Positions 41,817 through 51,561 of a DNA stretch of 64,000 bases are shown here, piece by piece (the first letter of the stretch is position 1; the number at the start of each line of letters is the position of its first letter). A model generated the notes under the pieces. It did no database searches. It saw only the letters and a list, made by a program, of their open reading frames with translations, and had not been told where the DNA came from. The DNA is from Litoribrevibacter albus (GTDB taxonomy: Bacteria > Pseudomonadota > Gammaproteobacteria > Pseudomonadales > Litoribrevibacteraceae), in contig NZ_BSNM01000003.1 in NCBI RefSeq assembly GCF_030159995.1, positions 558,001 to 622,000 on the forward strand, written 5' to 3'. The position numbers were made by a program, and so were the translations under genes.

Positions 41817-42731
41817 ATGAACAAAGTTACCTTCCCAAATACTAATGGCTTGGATATCACCCTGGCTGGTTTGATTAACTTCCCAGAGAACTTTGATGAA
41901 AATGGGGCATATCCTGCAATCGTTGTTTCTCACCCTGGTGGTGGAGTCAAAGAGCAAACGGCTGGAACTTACGCTAAGAAGCTAGCGGAACATGGGTTTG
42001 TTGCTATTGCTTATGATGCGTCTTATCAGGGTGAAAGCACGGGGCAGCCGCGTCAGCTTGAGAACCCTCATGTTCGTACTGAAGATATCAGTGCAGTCAT
42101 TGATTACCTTACGACACTCAACTATGTAGACAATGAACGTATTGGCGCAATGGGCATTTGTGCCGGTGCCGGTTACACCGCAAATGCTGCAATCAATGAT
42201 CGTCGCATCAAGGCTGTAGGTACTGTGAGCATGGTGAACATTGGTCAGATGTTCAGAAATGGATGGGATAACAATGTTAAAGACAGTGATGCTATTCCAT
42301 ACATAGAAGCGGGTTCTGGCGCTAGAACTTCGGATGCGAGCGGTGCTGAGATTGCCACCATGCCTATGGCGCCACTCAATGAAGAAGATGCTCCAAATGA
42401 AGAGCTTCGTCAGGCTTGGGAATACTACCACACGGATCGCGCTGCTTATTGTACAGCTCCTGGTTTTGCAACCGCTCGTAGCTTGAATCAGATCATTACT
42501 TACGATGCATTCTTCAAATCAGAAGCCTTTTTAACTCAACCATTATTGATGGTAGTTGGAAGTGATGCGGGCAGTAAGTGGATGAGCGACGATCTAATGG
42601 AACGAGCAGCAAGCAGTGATAAGCAGATGCACATTGTGAATGGGGCTAACCACATGAGTCTATACGATGGCGAATCTGACATTGCTGAGGCTCTCAGTGT
42701 GCTTACTCCGTTCTTTGCACGCACTTTGTAA
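41817..42731 (+). CDS. Alpha/beta hydrolase (dienelactone-hydrolase-like), paralogue 1
   Basis: 304 residues, cytoplasmic. Core: YPAIVVSHPGGGVKEQ (oxyanion loop), AYDASYQGES, and a nucleophile elbow GICAGAGY near 117-124, where the position normally held by Ser is Cys. The catalytic His is likely in VNGANHMSLYD near the end. A similar gene follows directly, sharing most of these motifs. The family includes YcjY-type hydrolases of unknown substrate. Confidence 0.82.
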   Translation: MNKVTFPNTNGLDITLAGLINFPENFDENGAYPAIVVSHPGGGVKEQTAGTYAKKLAEHGFVAIAYDASYQGESTGQPRQLENPHVRTEDISAVIDYLTTLNYVDNERIGAMGICAGAGYTANAAINDRRIKAVGTVSMVNIGQMFRNGWDNNVKDSDAIPYIEAGSGARTSDASGAEIATMPMAPLNEEDAPNEELRQAWEYYHTDRAAYCTAPGFATARSLNQIITYDAFFKSEAFLTQPLLMVVGSDAGSKWMSDDLMERAASSDKQMHIVNGANHMSLYDGESDIAEALSVLTPFFARTL

Positions 42732-42798
42732 TTAGGCAGTGTTACGCGCTCCATAAGGGGCGCTATTTCGCGCTTTGAATAGATTTTGGAGACCTGAC

Positions 42799-43737
42799 AT
42801 GAACACGCAGAAAATTACATTCAGAAATCCAGATATGGCTTGGGATATATCTGCCTTAATACTTCTTCCAAGTGATTTTGATGAGAAAAAACGTTATCCA
42901 GCTATGGTTAGCGTACATCCTTTCGGTAGCTGCAAAGAACAAACATCAAGCACTGTCTATGGTAAAGCGCTAGCTGAAGCTGGCTATGTCGTGATTGCCT
43001 ATGACGCCAGTTTTCAGGGCGAATCAGGTGGTACGCCTCGTTATATTGAAGACCCTAGTCAGCGAGTGGAAGATATCAGTAGGGTGATTGATTATGCCGC
43101 AACCTTGCCTTATGTCGATGTCGCTCGTATCGGTGGGCTGGGCATTTGTGGCGGTGGCGGTTATGTAATAAACGCTGCACTCACTGAAAAGCGCCTAAAA
43201 GCAGTGGTTGGTATTACTCCGGTCAATGTTGGTCGTCTATTCCGTGAAGGCTTTAGTGAATTTAACCCTATTGAAGCACTGGAAGGTATGGCCGCACAGC
43301 GCACGCTTGAAGCACAAGGTGGTGAATTACAGGTAAATGAATTATTGCCACCGAGTATTGAATTCGCGAAGGAAAATGGCTTGATCGAGCGAGACGTTTT
43401 TGAAGCGACGGATTACTACAAAACTGCTCGTGGTCAGACGGAAGGCGGAGCAACCAGAATGCTGTTCTCTCATGCTCAGAAAACTCTGAGTTGGGATGCC
43501 TTTGCGTTCGCCGAAACGTTGATGACGCAACCTGTAATGGCCGTTGTTGGACAAAAAGTTGGTGCATTTGGAGCATATCGAGATGGTCTGGATATATACG
43601 GGAAGTCGGTTGCATCGAAAGATCGTCAATTAGTTGAATTACAAGACTGGTCTCACTATGACCTCTATGACAATCCAACGGCTGTTGGTTTGGCAATGGA
43701 AAAGATTATTCCCTTCCTAGCTCAACACATGAGCTAA
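42799..43737 (+). CDS. Alpha/beta hydrolase (dienelactone-hydrolase-like), paralogue 2
   Basis: 312 residues from the ATG at 42799, with GGAG upstream; an in-frame ATG at 42775 is less likely. Closely related to the preceding gene: YPAMVSVHPFGSCKEQ, AYDASFQGES, nucleophile elbow GICGGGGY (again Cys) and LQDWSHYDLYD with the probable catalytic His. The tandem arrangement suggests duplication and divergence of substrate range. A flavodoxin and an AraC gene follow on the same strand. Confidence 0.82.
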   Translation: MNTQKITFRNPDMAWDISALILLPSDFDEKKRYPAMVSVHPFGSCKEQTSSTVYGKALAEAGYVVIAYDASFQGESGGTPRYIEDPSQRVEDISRVIDYAATLPYVDVARIGGLGICGGGGYVINAALTEKRLKAVVGITPVNVGRLFREGFSEFNPIEALEGMAAQRTLEAQGGELQVNELLPPSIEFAKENGLIERDVFEATDYYKTARGQTEGGATRMLFSHAQKTLSWDAFAFAETLMTQPVMAVVGQKVGAFGAYRDGLDIYGKSVASKDRQLVELQDWSHYDLYDNPTAVGLAMEKIIPFLAQHMS

Positions 43738-43815
43738 GTTAAATGGCGCTTGATTTGTGCGAGCGCCGTATTTTAACCACCGTTGTAGTACATCTATCTG
43801 GAAGGAAAACGTAGC

Positions 43816-44427
43816 ATGAAATGGCTATATTTGGTTTTGAGTGTCGTTATCCTTGGTGCGTTCGCTTTAGCCTTTTTAGTCACGCGTATAGAAAACGCCC
43901 AAAGTTTAGCTAACAAACAGCTTTTGCTTTATGAGCCAATGAACCAAGCAACTGATTCAACGACTGCGGTGGTTGTTTTCTCTCGGTCAGGTAATACCGG
44001 TGTCCTGGCTGATCATATTGCAAATAAAACGAGTGGCGATCTTTATGAAATAACGGCTGACACGTACCAATTGGGAATCCCAGGCTGGATCAGTGCGCTG
44101 AAAGACGCACGTAGTAATGTCGCTGATATCACGCCTTCACAGATTGATCTTTCGCAATATAAGACCGTCTATTTGGGTTCGCCGATTTGGTTGTATAGTC
44201 CAGCGCCACCGATTTGGCAGTTTGTTAAAGATAATGATTTAACGGGTAAACACGTGGTGTTGGTTAATAGTTTTAACAGTAAGTTCGAACAAAGTTTTAT
44301 TGATGATTTTGCTGAGCTGGTTAAGGCTCAAGGTGCTGTTTCTTTTACGCATAAATATGTAAAACGTGGTCGAATGGGAAATCAGCTGACAACAGCTCAG
44401 ATGCTAGAAAAGTACGATCAGCAGTGA
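43816..44427 (+). CDS. Membrane-anchored flavodoxin-family protein
   Basis: 203 residues. One N-terminal helix (WLYLVLSVVILGAFALAFLV) is followed by a flavodoxin fold: FMN phosphate loop FSRSGNTG near 56-63 and the aromatic loop GSPIWLYSPAPPIW near 118-131. The domain is probably on the periplasmic face unless the helix keeps it inside, and orientation cannot be decided. It would be a flavin electron carrier or quinone reductase in this redox cluster. Confidence 0.85.
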   Translation: MKWLYLVLSVVILGAFALAFLVTRIENAQSLANKQLLLYEPMNQATDSTTAVVVFSRSGNTGVLADHIANKTSGDLYEITADTYQLGIPGWISALKDARSNVADITPSQIDLSQYKTVYLGSPIWLYSPAPPIWQFVKDNDLTGKHVVLVNSFNSKFEQSFIDDFAELVKAQGAVSFTHKYVKRGRMGNQLTTAQMLEKYDQQ

Positions 44428-44463
44428 TTACCGCCACGGTTTGGAATAGAAGAGTAACATTGT

Positions 44464-45363
44464 ATGTTAACAACAAATGCAAATAGTCAGATCCAGGCAT
44501 TAGCCAATACAGTATTTGCCTACAGTAAAAGAGAAGGGGATCACAACACCGGTATTTCTGGGTTAACCGCTCATATCAGAAACGCACCTACTGAACCTTT
44601 GCATTGTATTTATACGCTCAGTTTGGCCATGGTATTACAAGGCGGTAAACAGCTTTCGATTCATAACGAACAATTGCCTTGCGTAGCTGGTCAGTCAATG
44701 TTGACTACGTTTGACTTGCCGGTTGTTTCGCATGTCACTGAAGCAAGTAGGCATCACCCGTTCATTGCCTTGGTATTGAAGCTGGATTATTCATTGATAA
44801 TGCAGGTATGTGCCGAGCTTAATTTATCGAAACCGTCTCGTGATATGAGGTATCAACCGATATCAATTCATGAGTTTGACATGGAATTATGTGATGCGAT
44901 GAGTCGACTGTTTCGACTTCAACAACAAGAAAAGTTTCTACCTAGCTTGGCACCGTTGATCGAGAAAGAAATCATTATCCGCCTGATGGATAGCCCTCAT
45001 GGCATGCACTTACGCCATTTGGCGTCTGCAGGCTCGCCGAGCAGTCAAATTTTAAAAGTTGTGGCTTGGCTGAAACAGAATTTCACCCAGTCAATTGGTA
45101 TCGAAACTTTGGCTGAGCAAACGCACATGAGCTCTTCTACGTTCCGCCAGCACTTCAAGGCCTTAACGGGGGCTAGCCCGTTACAGTACCTGAAGACATT
45201 ACGCCTTCAGGAAGCCAGGGATCAAATGTTGATGAATGGTTTGGATGCGAGCCAGGCCAGTAGTTTTGTTGGCTATGAAAGTGCGTCGCAATTTAGTCGT
45301 GAATACAGTCGTTTATTTGGTTTACCGCCGCAAAAGGACATACAACGATTGCGGCAGTTTTAA
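44464..45363 (+). CDS. AraC-family regulator (YqhC-like)
   Basis: 299 residues. The N-terminal cupin-like domain (CIYTLSLAMVLQGGKQLSIH, MLTTFDLPVVSHV) is of the AraC_N type, followed by two HTHs (GIETLAEQTHMSSSTFRQHF and ASQASSFVGYESASQFSREYSRLFG). YqhC relatives control aldehyde reductase genes. It may regulate the hydrolase-flavodoxin genes upstream or the alcohol dehydrogenase set that follows convergently. Confidence 0.87.
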   Translation: MLTTNANSQIQALANTVFAYSKREGDHNTGISGLTAHIRNAPTEPLHCIYTLSLAMVLQGGKQLSIHNEQLPCVAGQSMLTTFDLPVVSHVTEASRHHPFIALVLKLDYSLIMQVCAELNLSKPSRDMRYQPISIHEFDMELCDAMSRLFRLQQQEKFLPSLAPLIEKEIIIRLMDSPHGMHLRHLASAGSPSSQILKVVAWLKQNFTQSIGIETLAEQTHMSSSTFRQHFKALTGASPLQYLKTLRLQEARDQMLMNGLDASQASSFVGYESASQFSREYSRLFGLPPQKDIQRLRQF

Positions 45364-45385
45364 TGTAATGTTTGGATCGCTACGT

Positions 45386-45814
45386 TTAGAGAATCAAAAG
45401 CGCTGATCCAGCCAAATTCAACGCCATCGTGACAAAGTCCGTCACAAAGATGAACAGCATTGGCATTTTGAACACCTGCCAGACACCACCGCCTTTTCGG
45501 TTTTCTAGCGCCACCGGGACGTTGAAAATGAACTGGGAGCCATGAGCAATGCCGAAGATGAAGAGTAGGAAAGCTCTTTGAGCATCGCTCGGGAAAAGAT
45601 CCAGATTCAACAACAGCATGATGTTGCAGAGGGCAAAGGCGAAGTTCATCCCACCCAAAAATCGACCGGATTCAGCCAAAACATCGAATAAATGATGATT
45701 TCGCTGATCTCGTGGTGTCACCACTTTTGCAAAATTACGGTGTTTGATGGAGAAGGTGTAGAAGGCCATCGTAAACCAGATGGCATTGATTACAAGTAAG
45801 CCGGTAAACATCAT
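45386..45814 (-). CDS. Four-helix membrane protein, unknown
   Basis: 142 residues with about four hydrophobic helices (roughly 3-22, 52-72, 82-100 and 120-140) and charged loops. No named family recognised. It is 92 bases downstream of the alcohol dehydrogenase on the same strand, and may belong to that transcript. Confidence 0.65.
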   Translation of the reverse strand: MMFTGLLVINAIWFTMAFYTFSIKHRNFAKVVTPRDQRNHHLFDVLAESGRFLGGMNFAFALCNIMLLLNLDLFPSDAQRAFLLFIFGIAHGSQFIFNVPVALENRKGGGVWQVFKMPMLFIFVTDFVTMALNLAGSALLIL

Positions 45815-45906
45815 ATTTCACCTCGTCGAGTTGTCTGTCAGTTAATTGTCTTGTTTTTATTTGTGATTTCTTTGTCTTAGTACTTTTTGAATGAGCGCTT
45901 TTTGTA

Positions 45907-46908
45907 TTAGCGCTTTAGGACAATGCGATAACGGGCATCACCGCTTTCCAGCCGTTTCATCGCCTCATTGACTTGATCAAAGCGAAACTCCTCGATGATA
46001 GGTTTGATCTTATGCCGACCCGCAAAGTCGAGCATGGTTGCGATGGTAGAAGGGCTGCCAACTGGGGAGCTGGAAACTGAACGTTGCGCGCCCATTAATC
46101 CAAAGACGCTGATGTCCAAAGGCTCTAACGTGGCCCCCACGAAATGAAGACGGCCTTTGGGCGCCAAGGTGTTCACGTAACGATTCCAATCAAGCTTTAC
46201 GTCTACCGTAGAGATAATCAGATCAAACTGATTTTTCGCAGCAGAGATGGCGTTCTTATCTCGGGAGTTGATGACCGAATGAGCGCCTAATTCCAGTGCT
46301 TCTTTTGTCTTCGCTTCCGACGACGTAAAGGCGGTTACTTCACACCCCCAGGCATTTAAGAATTGAAGGGCGAGATGACCCAGCCCGCCGATACCAATCA
46401 CCGCGACTTTGTCCGTCGGTTTAATATCGAATTGCACGAGTGGATTGAAAACGGTGATGCCAGCGCAGAAGAGTGGGCCGGCAATGGCTTTGTCGATATG
46501 GCTTGGTAAGGCGACGACACTCGAAGCATCTGCGCGTACTTTGTCTGCAAAGCCGCCATGTCTTCCGATAATTGTGCCTTGTGCGTCAGAACAAAGATTG
46601 TGATCCCCGGTATTGCAGCTCCGGCAGTCGTGACAATAATCCGAGTGCCAGCCTAAGCCAACCCAATCGCCTTCGGCAAACTGGGACACTTGACTGCCTA
46701 CGGCTGAAATCGTCCCAATCACTTCATGACCGGGAACAAAAGGGTAGCTGGTCATACCCCATTCGTTATTCAGCATACTGAGGTCACTGTGGCAGATGCC
46801 GCAGTATTCGACGTTAATCTCAATCTCGGATGCTTTGAGCGCTCCGGGATCGAATTCAAACGGTTGGCGTTCGCCTTTGGGTTCGAAGGCTGCGAATGCG
46901 CGGATCAT
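45907..46908 (-). CDS. Zinc-dependent NAD(P) alcohol dehydrogenase (YahK-like)
   Basis: 333 residues of the medium-chain family. Catalytic zinc motif CGICHSDLSM (about 36-45) and PGHEVIG (about 58-64); structural zinc cysteines in DYCHDCRSCNTGDHNLC (about 91-107); cofactor loop VIGIGGLGHLALQF (about 171-184). It is an aldehyde reductase or alcohol dehydrogenase with NADP preference likely but not proven. Its ATG lies three bases after the tautomerase stop. Confidence 0.93.
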   Translation of the reverse strand: MIRAFAAFEPKGERQPFEFDPGALKASEIEINVEYCGICHSDLSMLNNEWGMTSYPFVPGHEVIGTISAVGSQVSQFAEGDWVGLGWHSDYCHDCRSCNTGDHNLCSDAQGTIIGRHGGFADKVRADASSVVALPSHIDKAIAGPLFCAGITVFNPLVQFDIKPTDKVAVIGIGGLGHLALQFLNAWGCEVTAFTSSEAKTKEALELGAHSVINSRDKNAISAAKNQFDLIISTVDVKLDWNRYVNTLAPKGRLHFVGATLEPLDISVFGLMGAQRSVSSSPVGSPSTIATMLDFAGRHKIKPIIEEFRFDQVNEAMKRLESGDARYRIVLKR

Positions 46909-46910
46909 GG

Positions 46911-47135
46911 TTATTCCCCACTTTTCCGTTGCATGCTTTTGAGCATCTTGGCGGTAATCTGATTGCCGCCGATGGCGAAGTTACCTTCGGGAGATTCATT
47001 CAAAATCACCCAAGCATTGGCTTTGATCTTGTCACCAAGTACATCGCCAACGGCATTGGTTAATGCCTGGATGAGTTGCTCTTTTTGATCTTCAGTTAAT
47101 GCATTTTCAACACTGTAGTAAGTAATCACTGGCAT
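46911..47135 (-). CDS. 4-oxalocrotonate tautomerase-family protein
   Basis: 74 residues beginning Met-Pro-Val, so that after Met removal Pro1 is the catalytic base of the tautomerase superfamily (MPVITYYSVENALTEDQKEQ). It is somewhat longer than the 62-residue classical enzymes. It sits in an operon between a TetR regulator and the zinc dehydrogenase. Confidence 0.87.
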   Translation of the reverse strand: MPVITYYSVENALTEDQKEQLIQALTNAVGDVLGDKIKANAWVILNESPEGNFAIGGNQITAKMLKSMQRKSGE

Positions 47136-47167
47136 AATTAGTCCTCTTTTGGGGTTGAAGCGTTTGT

Positions 47168-47767
47168 TTAGGTAATGGAAATACCATTAAGAATTCGGTT
47201 TACGGTTCGCCAGTAAAGCGCTCTAACTTCGTCTTCAGAACGCGGTAGCAGACCGCCAATGTAGAGTGAGAAAAAGCCGGTAAATGAAGCGAGTAATAGC
47301 ACCGATACTTCACCTGGGTGATCCTCTTTGAAGACACCTTCTTTGATGCATTCATGGATGCGAGCGCTGTAAAAATCGAAGGAGATCTTTGAGTCTTTTC
47401 TTAAATCGTCGTGATTTGCCAACTCGTCTTTGGTGTCGGATTTTACAAAGATCAGCTCGAAATATTTCGGGTGATCTAAGACAAAGTTCAGAGCGTTTTC
47501 CAGGGTTTGGCGGAAACGCTTTTCAGCGGTATCTGCTTCGAGTGCTGGCATTAAATACTTTGTGTAGGTTCCAAAGCCCGTCTTAATTATCTGGTGGAAC
47601 AAAGCCTCTTTGTTGCTGTAGTGACGATAAATCGCAGTCGCTGAAATCCCCACTTTCTGCGCAATGTTTCGCATGGACAGGCCTTTGTAGCCCACCTCCA
47701 TGTATTGCTCTAGAGCGCGTTCCAAAATGATGTCTTTTGTACTGTTACTTGTCGATTCTGATGTCAT
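47168..47767 (-). CDS. TetR-family regulator
   Basis: 199 residues with the TetR HTH near the N-terminus (YKGLSMRNIAQKVGISATAIYRHYSNKEALFHQII, about 23-57) and a helical ligand domain. It is the first gene of a set with the tautomerase and dehydrogenase. A palindrome directly upstream (47791-47810) is a plausible autoregulatory operator. Confidence 0.9.
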   Translation of the reverse strand: MTSESTSNSTKDIILERALEQYMEVGYKGLSMRNIAQKVGISATAIYRHYSNKEALFHQIIKTGFGTYTKYLMPALEADTAEKRFRQTLENALNFVLDHPKYFELIFVKSDTKDELANHDDLRKDSKISFDFYSARIHECIKEGVFKEDHPGEVSVLLLASFTGFFSLYIGGLLPRSEDEVRALYWRTVNRILNGISIT

Positions 47768-47790
47768 GGGTAAGGTGCTGAATATTGATT

Positions 47791-47810
47791 AAGTTAACAC
47801 ATGTTAACTT
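47791..47810. promoter_or_regulatory. Probable TetR operator
   Basis: AAGTTAACACATGTTAACTT: 9-bp perfect arms around CA, 24 bases upstream of the tetR start. The remainder of the 47811-48040 gap holds a hairpin near 47942-47993 (AACCGACGCTT / AAGCGCCGGCTT, imperfect), which may end transcription of the MBL gene. Confidence 0.68.
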
Positions 47811-48040
47811 TTACGAAATTGGAATGTCAATGGAGTACTAATTAACCAATGTTTGAAGCTGTCCTTGAATGGCTTCTGGCTATAAACGTTTTAGAGAAGA
47901 GGAGACGGCGTGTAAGAAGGAATAAAAGGGGTTAGTTTGATTGATAGAAAACCGACGCTTGGTTTGAACTGATAGATTTAAGCGCCGGCTTTCATATTGG
48001 ATTTCTAACCTGGACGGTATGGTGTTTCTATACCCGCCTG

Positions 48041-48940
48041 TTAGTGTGCTTCTGACGTCGCCAGTTCTGTCGCAACCGCGTCAGAGTTCCAACCGATTAA
48101 GCCATCCAATTGATAGCCAGGGAACATAGTCTTCATCTTGCTGTTTAATGTGTTTTTGTCGTCTGTGGTCAAGCCTTTCGAAGCATGTCTATCACGAACC
48201 AGTGTTTGGAACGTATTGATATAGCTAAGTTGATTGTTCAATTGCTTCAATGAGCCAGCTTTACCGTGACCTGGGTAAACAACTTTGGTATCCGCATATT
48301 CACGTAATACGTAAGCCAACTGGCCCATCCACTGATTCGAACGGCCTTCTGCTAACCAAGGGTGCATGTGAGGGTAGCTTAGGTCGCCTACAAACAGCTT
48401 TTGGCTTTGTGGTTGGAAGAAGACTGTGATGCTGGATGCCTCACCTGCGCCCAACTCATCAACTACAAATTCGATACCATCAATGGTTACGTTTCCTTTC
48501 TCAGGCAGTACCTGATCCGGAAAGATAGTGGTGCTTGGGTAATCCTTTCCGTAAGTCGGTAACCAGAACTCTCGCTTTTTCTCGGTTGTTGCTTTGATTC
48601 CGTCGATTGTTGCCTGTGTCGCATAAACAGGCAATTTGCCATAGCGCTTGGTAAGTGTTGTCAGACCATTGTAGTGATCCGGGTGAGGGTGGGTAATCAT
48701 TACTGCACTTGGCTTCTTACCGGTTTTCTCAATAGCCGCGATCAGATTACTCGCTTCGCTATTTAGAAATTGGACGTCAATCAGAATCAGTCCTGATTCA
48801 CCTTCCAGCCAAAACGTATTGGCGAAGAAACCTTTCTCGGAGGCCGTAAATGTGCCCACTGTTTGAGGGGCTTCAGCTGAAACAGCTGGGCCGGTTAAGC
48901 TTGCAAGAACGAGTGCTGAAGTTAATAGTTTTTTGATCAT
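48041..48940 (-). CDS. Exported metallo-beta-lactamase-fold hydrolase
   Basis: 299 residues with a signal peptide (MIKKLLTSALVLASLTGPAVSA). Zinc ligands are visible: HPHPDH (about 85-90), a later FVGDLSYPHMHP and YPGHGKAG. The substrate is uncertain: periplasmic relatives include lactonases and general hydrolases. It lies in the same direction as the HAD and FAD monooxygenase genes, after a 154-base gap. Confidence 0.87.
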   Translation of the reverse strand: MIKKLLTSALVLASLTGPAVSAEAPQTVGTFTASEKGFFANTFWLEGESGLILIDVQFLNSEASNLIAAIEKTGKKPSAVMITHPHPDHYNGLTTLTKRYGKLPVYATQATIDGIKATTEKKREFWLPTYGKDYPSTTIFPDQVLPEKGNVTIDGIEFVVDELGAGEASSITVFFQPQSQKLFVGDLSYPHMHPWLAEGRSNQWMGQLAYVLREYADTKVVYPGHGKAGSLKQLNNQLSYINTFQTLVRDRHASKGLTTDDKNTLNSKMKTMFPGYQLDGLIGWNSDAVATELATSEAH

Positions 48941-49094
48941 GACTTCACTCCTTATTTCTGTGAGTCGTTATTGTTTGTTTTGTATTTTTAGTTAATGGTG
49001 TTGCTTGTTGAACTATGGGTTTTATTAGTTGAGTTAAAGGCTCTTGTTAATCAGCCATTAACTCGTGTTACACGTTACATCTTGTATTTGCATG

Positions 49095-49811
49095 CTACAT
49101 GTTGATGGCTGAAGACATCGTTGAGCGGTGTTCACCGTGTATTAGCCATTGACGTTCGAGCGCTAGCGCTTCCAGTTCTGCATTACCTGCTATCACATGG
49201 CCTCTACCAACTACTTCAAGCATGGCGGAGTCAGAGATATGATCGCCCACAGCACAGCAGTCACTCAGAGACACTTCACGCGCTTCGCAATACTCCCGAA
49301 TACGACTGGCTTTTCCTTCTCCGATACACGGCTGGCCTATGATGTCACCGGTGTAGTTGTCGCCATTTCGGACTAACTCGGTGGCGATGACTCCGGTAAC
49401 CCCCAGTTGTTGTGCCAGAGGAGCCAATAGCTCTTTGAAGGAACCAGAGACAAGAAAGATCCGACTTCCTTGTTGTTGGTAATCTCGGAGCAAGTCCATG
49501 CCATCGGGTTGCCATAAGTCATTGCCATATTCTGTTTGTGCCCATTCAAACCAGGCTTCACAGGCAGCTTCGACAAGCTCAACAGAACGTCCTTCGAAGC
49601 TTCGATAGTAAGCTCTGTTTACTTCCTCTCTCGGAAGTGTCCGAGAGAGCAGTTCGAAGCTTTGCTTAAAGTCTTCAAAGCGGATGAAACCTTCTTCTGG
49701 CTCGAGGCCCTTGTCTTTCAAAAACTGGTAATAGAAAGACTGAAAGCTCAACATAGATTTCACAGTGATGAGGGTTTCATCTACGTCGAAAAAGCAAAGT
49801 TCTGGTGTCAT
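49095..49811 (-). CDS. HAD-family phosphatase (SerB-like, IB subfamily)
   Basis: 238 residues from the ATG at 49811, which overlaps the monooxygenase stop (ATGA); longer upstream reads are out of family. Motif I FFDVDETLIT (about 6-15), motif II VSGSFKELL (about 117-125), and motif III with VGDHISDSAML near 189-199. It resembles phosphoserine-phosphatase-type enzymes, but coupling to a flavin monooxygenase points to another phosphorylated substrate. Confidence 0.87.
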   Translation of the reverse strand: MTPELCFFDVDETLITVKSMLSFQSFYYQFLKDKGLEPEEGFIRFEDFKQSFELLSRTLPREEVNRAYYRSFEGRSVELVEAACEAWFEWAQTEYGNDLWQPDGMDLLRDYQQQGSRIFLVSGSFKELLAPLAQQLGVTGVIATELVRNGDNYTGDIIGQPCIGEGKASRIREYCEAREVSLSDCCAVGDHISDSAMLEVVGRGHVIAGNAELEALALERQWLIHGEHRSTMSSAINM

Positions 49812-51490
49812 GCGGCGATCCTTGTAGCAGTGTTGATTTCGCTGTTTTGGAAGACACTTTTTAGATAAGTTTCTATGGTGTGGAAGTCTTTGATTCCCGC
49901 AGTGATTGCGACATGTCCGTCTGGACGAACAAGACACCAGAGTTGTTCTTTCTTACTTATCCAGCGTTTAAGCCCCAACGATTTAATGGCTAGGTTGGCT
50001 GCTTCTGCCAATGGCTGATTCAGGCTAATCAGATTGACTGGTAGTTGTTCACAGACACTGATGGCTTGCTCTATCCCATTGTTGTCCGGTAAAACTTGCC
50101 CTTGGTGGCTAACCAATAGAAGAGAGAATTCTGTTCCGTGAACCAAACTTGAGATGGCCTGTTCCGATCCGTCACTGGTTTTAACCTGGATATGGGGTAA
50201 GCGTTGTCCTGGAATCAGAGCGTTATGCTGTGAATTCCCGTTCAAAGGAGAGTCCAGGTAGCATTGCTTCAGACCGGAATACAACCAAGGTAGGGTATCC
50301 TGAACGCTCGCACGCTTCCCGTACCAAGGCAAAAGGTGCGTTCGGGCAAAGCACAACCAAGGTGCGGTTCCTGTAATAAATGAAGTGGTTTTCGCGGTGA
50401 CGTCCTGAACGCGTTGAGCAACTTGTAAACGCTCGAATGCATAGCTTTCCACCAGGCTTCGGTCGGCATACCCTTTTAAGTGGTATGCCAGTTTCCAGGC
50501 CAAGTTGAAGACATCCTGAAAACCAGTATTTAGACCTTGGCCGCCCAGAGGGCTGTATAGGTGCAGTGCATCGCCAAGCAGTGCCATGTTTCCTTTGATG
50601 GCACTCGATGCCATACGGTGGTAGAAGGGGGCACAGGTCAGCCATTGAGGGCTATGGACGGTAATTCCGCCAGGTCCTTTTTCATCTACGATGGCTTGAA
50701 GGTCTTCCAGTGCCACTTGACGGCGACCGCCCTGACCATCATCAATGAAATCGTTAGAGGTCTGACAAATCATTCGGTGCATGCCATCTGGTAGAGGCAC
50801 CATGAGTAGATAACCTTTTCCGGAAAGGAAGAATTGAAGATCGTCTTTCTGAGGAGAATCCCAGTCGATCTTTACGTCACCCAGTAAGAAGGCTTTGTCG
50901 TATTCTCCGCCAGCAAAATCAACGCCCATTTGTTCACGGACCAAGCTGTGTGTTCCATCACACCCTAATACCCAGTCATAAATGGTTTCTGTACGTTCTC
51001 CGTTCTGGCATAGCTGTACTTTGCAGCGTCCATCGTCCAGTGCGTCAATGCTTTCAAGCGCAACGCCCCAGTTTACATCGCCGCCAAATTCTTTAAGGCG
51101 TTTTAAGAGCAGTGCCTCAGTGGAGCATTGAGGTAATGCCAATACTTGTGAAAACTCGGATTCGACTTTGTCAAAATTGATAGACAGGACGGTTTTTCCA
51201 CCGGAATTCAATCGAGCGACTTTATGGGCTTTACCGGCCTTGTTAAAGTCGTGTGATAGGTTCAACGTATTTGCCAATTCTAATGTGATAGCATGAATTC
51301 CAATGGCTTTGGAGAGCTCGGTTGGCCCATCATTCTGTTCAACAACATCACACTGGATGTCATGTTGTTTAAGACTTGCAGCCATAGCTAGCCCCACAGG
51401 ACCAGCTCCAACCACGAGGACGCGTTTTTGTTCTGCCGAATCACCAGACAAGGTGGATGATGGTTTATTTACTGTGTTGTTCTTTTTCAT
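49808..51490 (-). CDS. FAD-dependent aromatic hydroxylase-type monooxygenase
   Basis: 560 residues from the ATG at 51490 (AGGA eight bases upstream). Class A flavoprotein of the PheA/TfdB/MhpA type: GAGPVGLAMAASLKQHDIQ near 27-45 (FAD Rossmann motif), and GDALHLYSPLGGQGLNTGFQD near 310-330 (second FAD motif). A thioredoxin-like C-terminal domain is typical and seems present. It hydroxylates an aromatic or polyketide-like substrate; the identity is unknown. A LysR gene is divergent 71 bases away. Confidence 0.9.
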   Translation of the reverse strand: MKKNNTVNKPSSTLSGDSAEQKRVLVVGAGPVGLAMAASLKQHDIQCDVVEQNDGPTELSKAIGIHAITLELANTLNLSHDFNKAGKAHKVARLNSGGKTVLSINFDKVESEFSQVLALPQCSTEALLLKRLKEFGGDVNWGVALESIDALDDGRCKVQLCQNGERTETIYDWVLGCDGTHSLVREQMGVDFAGGEYDKAFLLGDVKIDWDSPQKDDLQFFLSGKGYLLMVPLPDGMHRMICQTSNDFIDDGQGGRRQVALEDLQAIVDEKGPGGITVHSPQWLTCAPFYHRMASSAIKGNMALLGDALHLYSPLGGQGLNTGFQDVFNLAWKLAYHLKGYADRSLVESYAFERLQVAQRVQDVTAKTTSFITGTAPWLCFARTHLLPWYGKRASVQDTLPWLYSGLKQCYLDSPLNGNSQHNALIPGQRLPHIQVKTSDGSEQAISSLVHGTEFSLLLVSHQGQVLPDNNGIEQAISVCEQLPVNLISLNQPLAEAANLAIKSLGLKRWISKKEQLWCLVRPDGHVAITAGIKDFHTIETYLKSVFQNSEINTATRIAA

Positions 51491-51561
51491 GGAAGATTCC
51501 TTTGCTTCGCAATGTTCTTTCTTAATCAAAACTGCTTTTAATAAGGTTCTATGTTTGTCAT

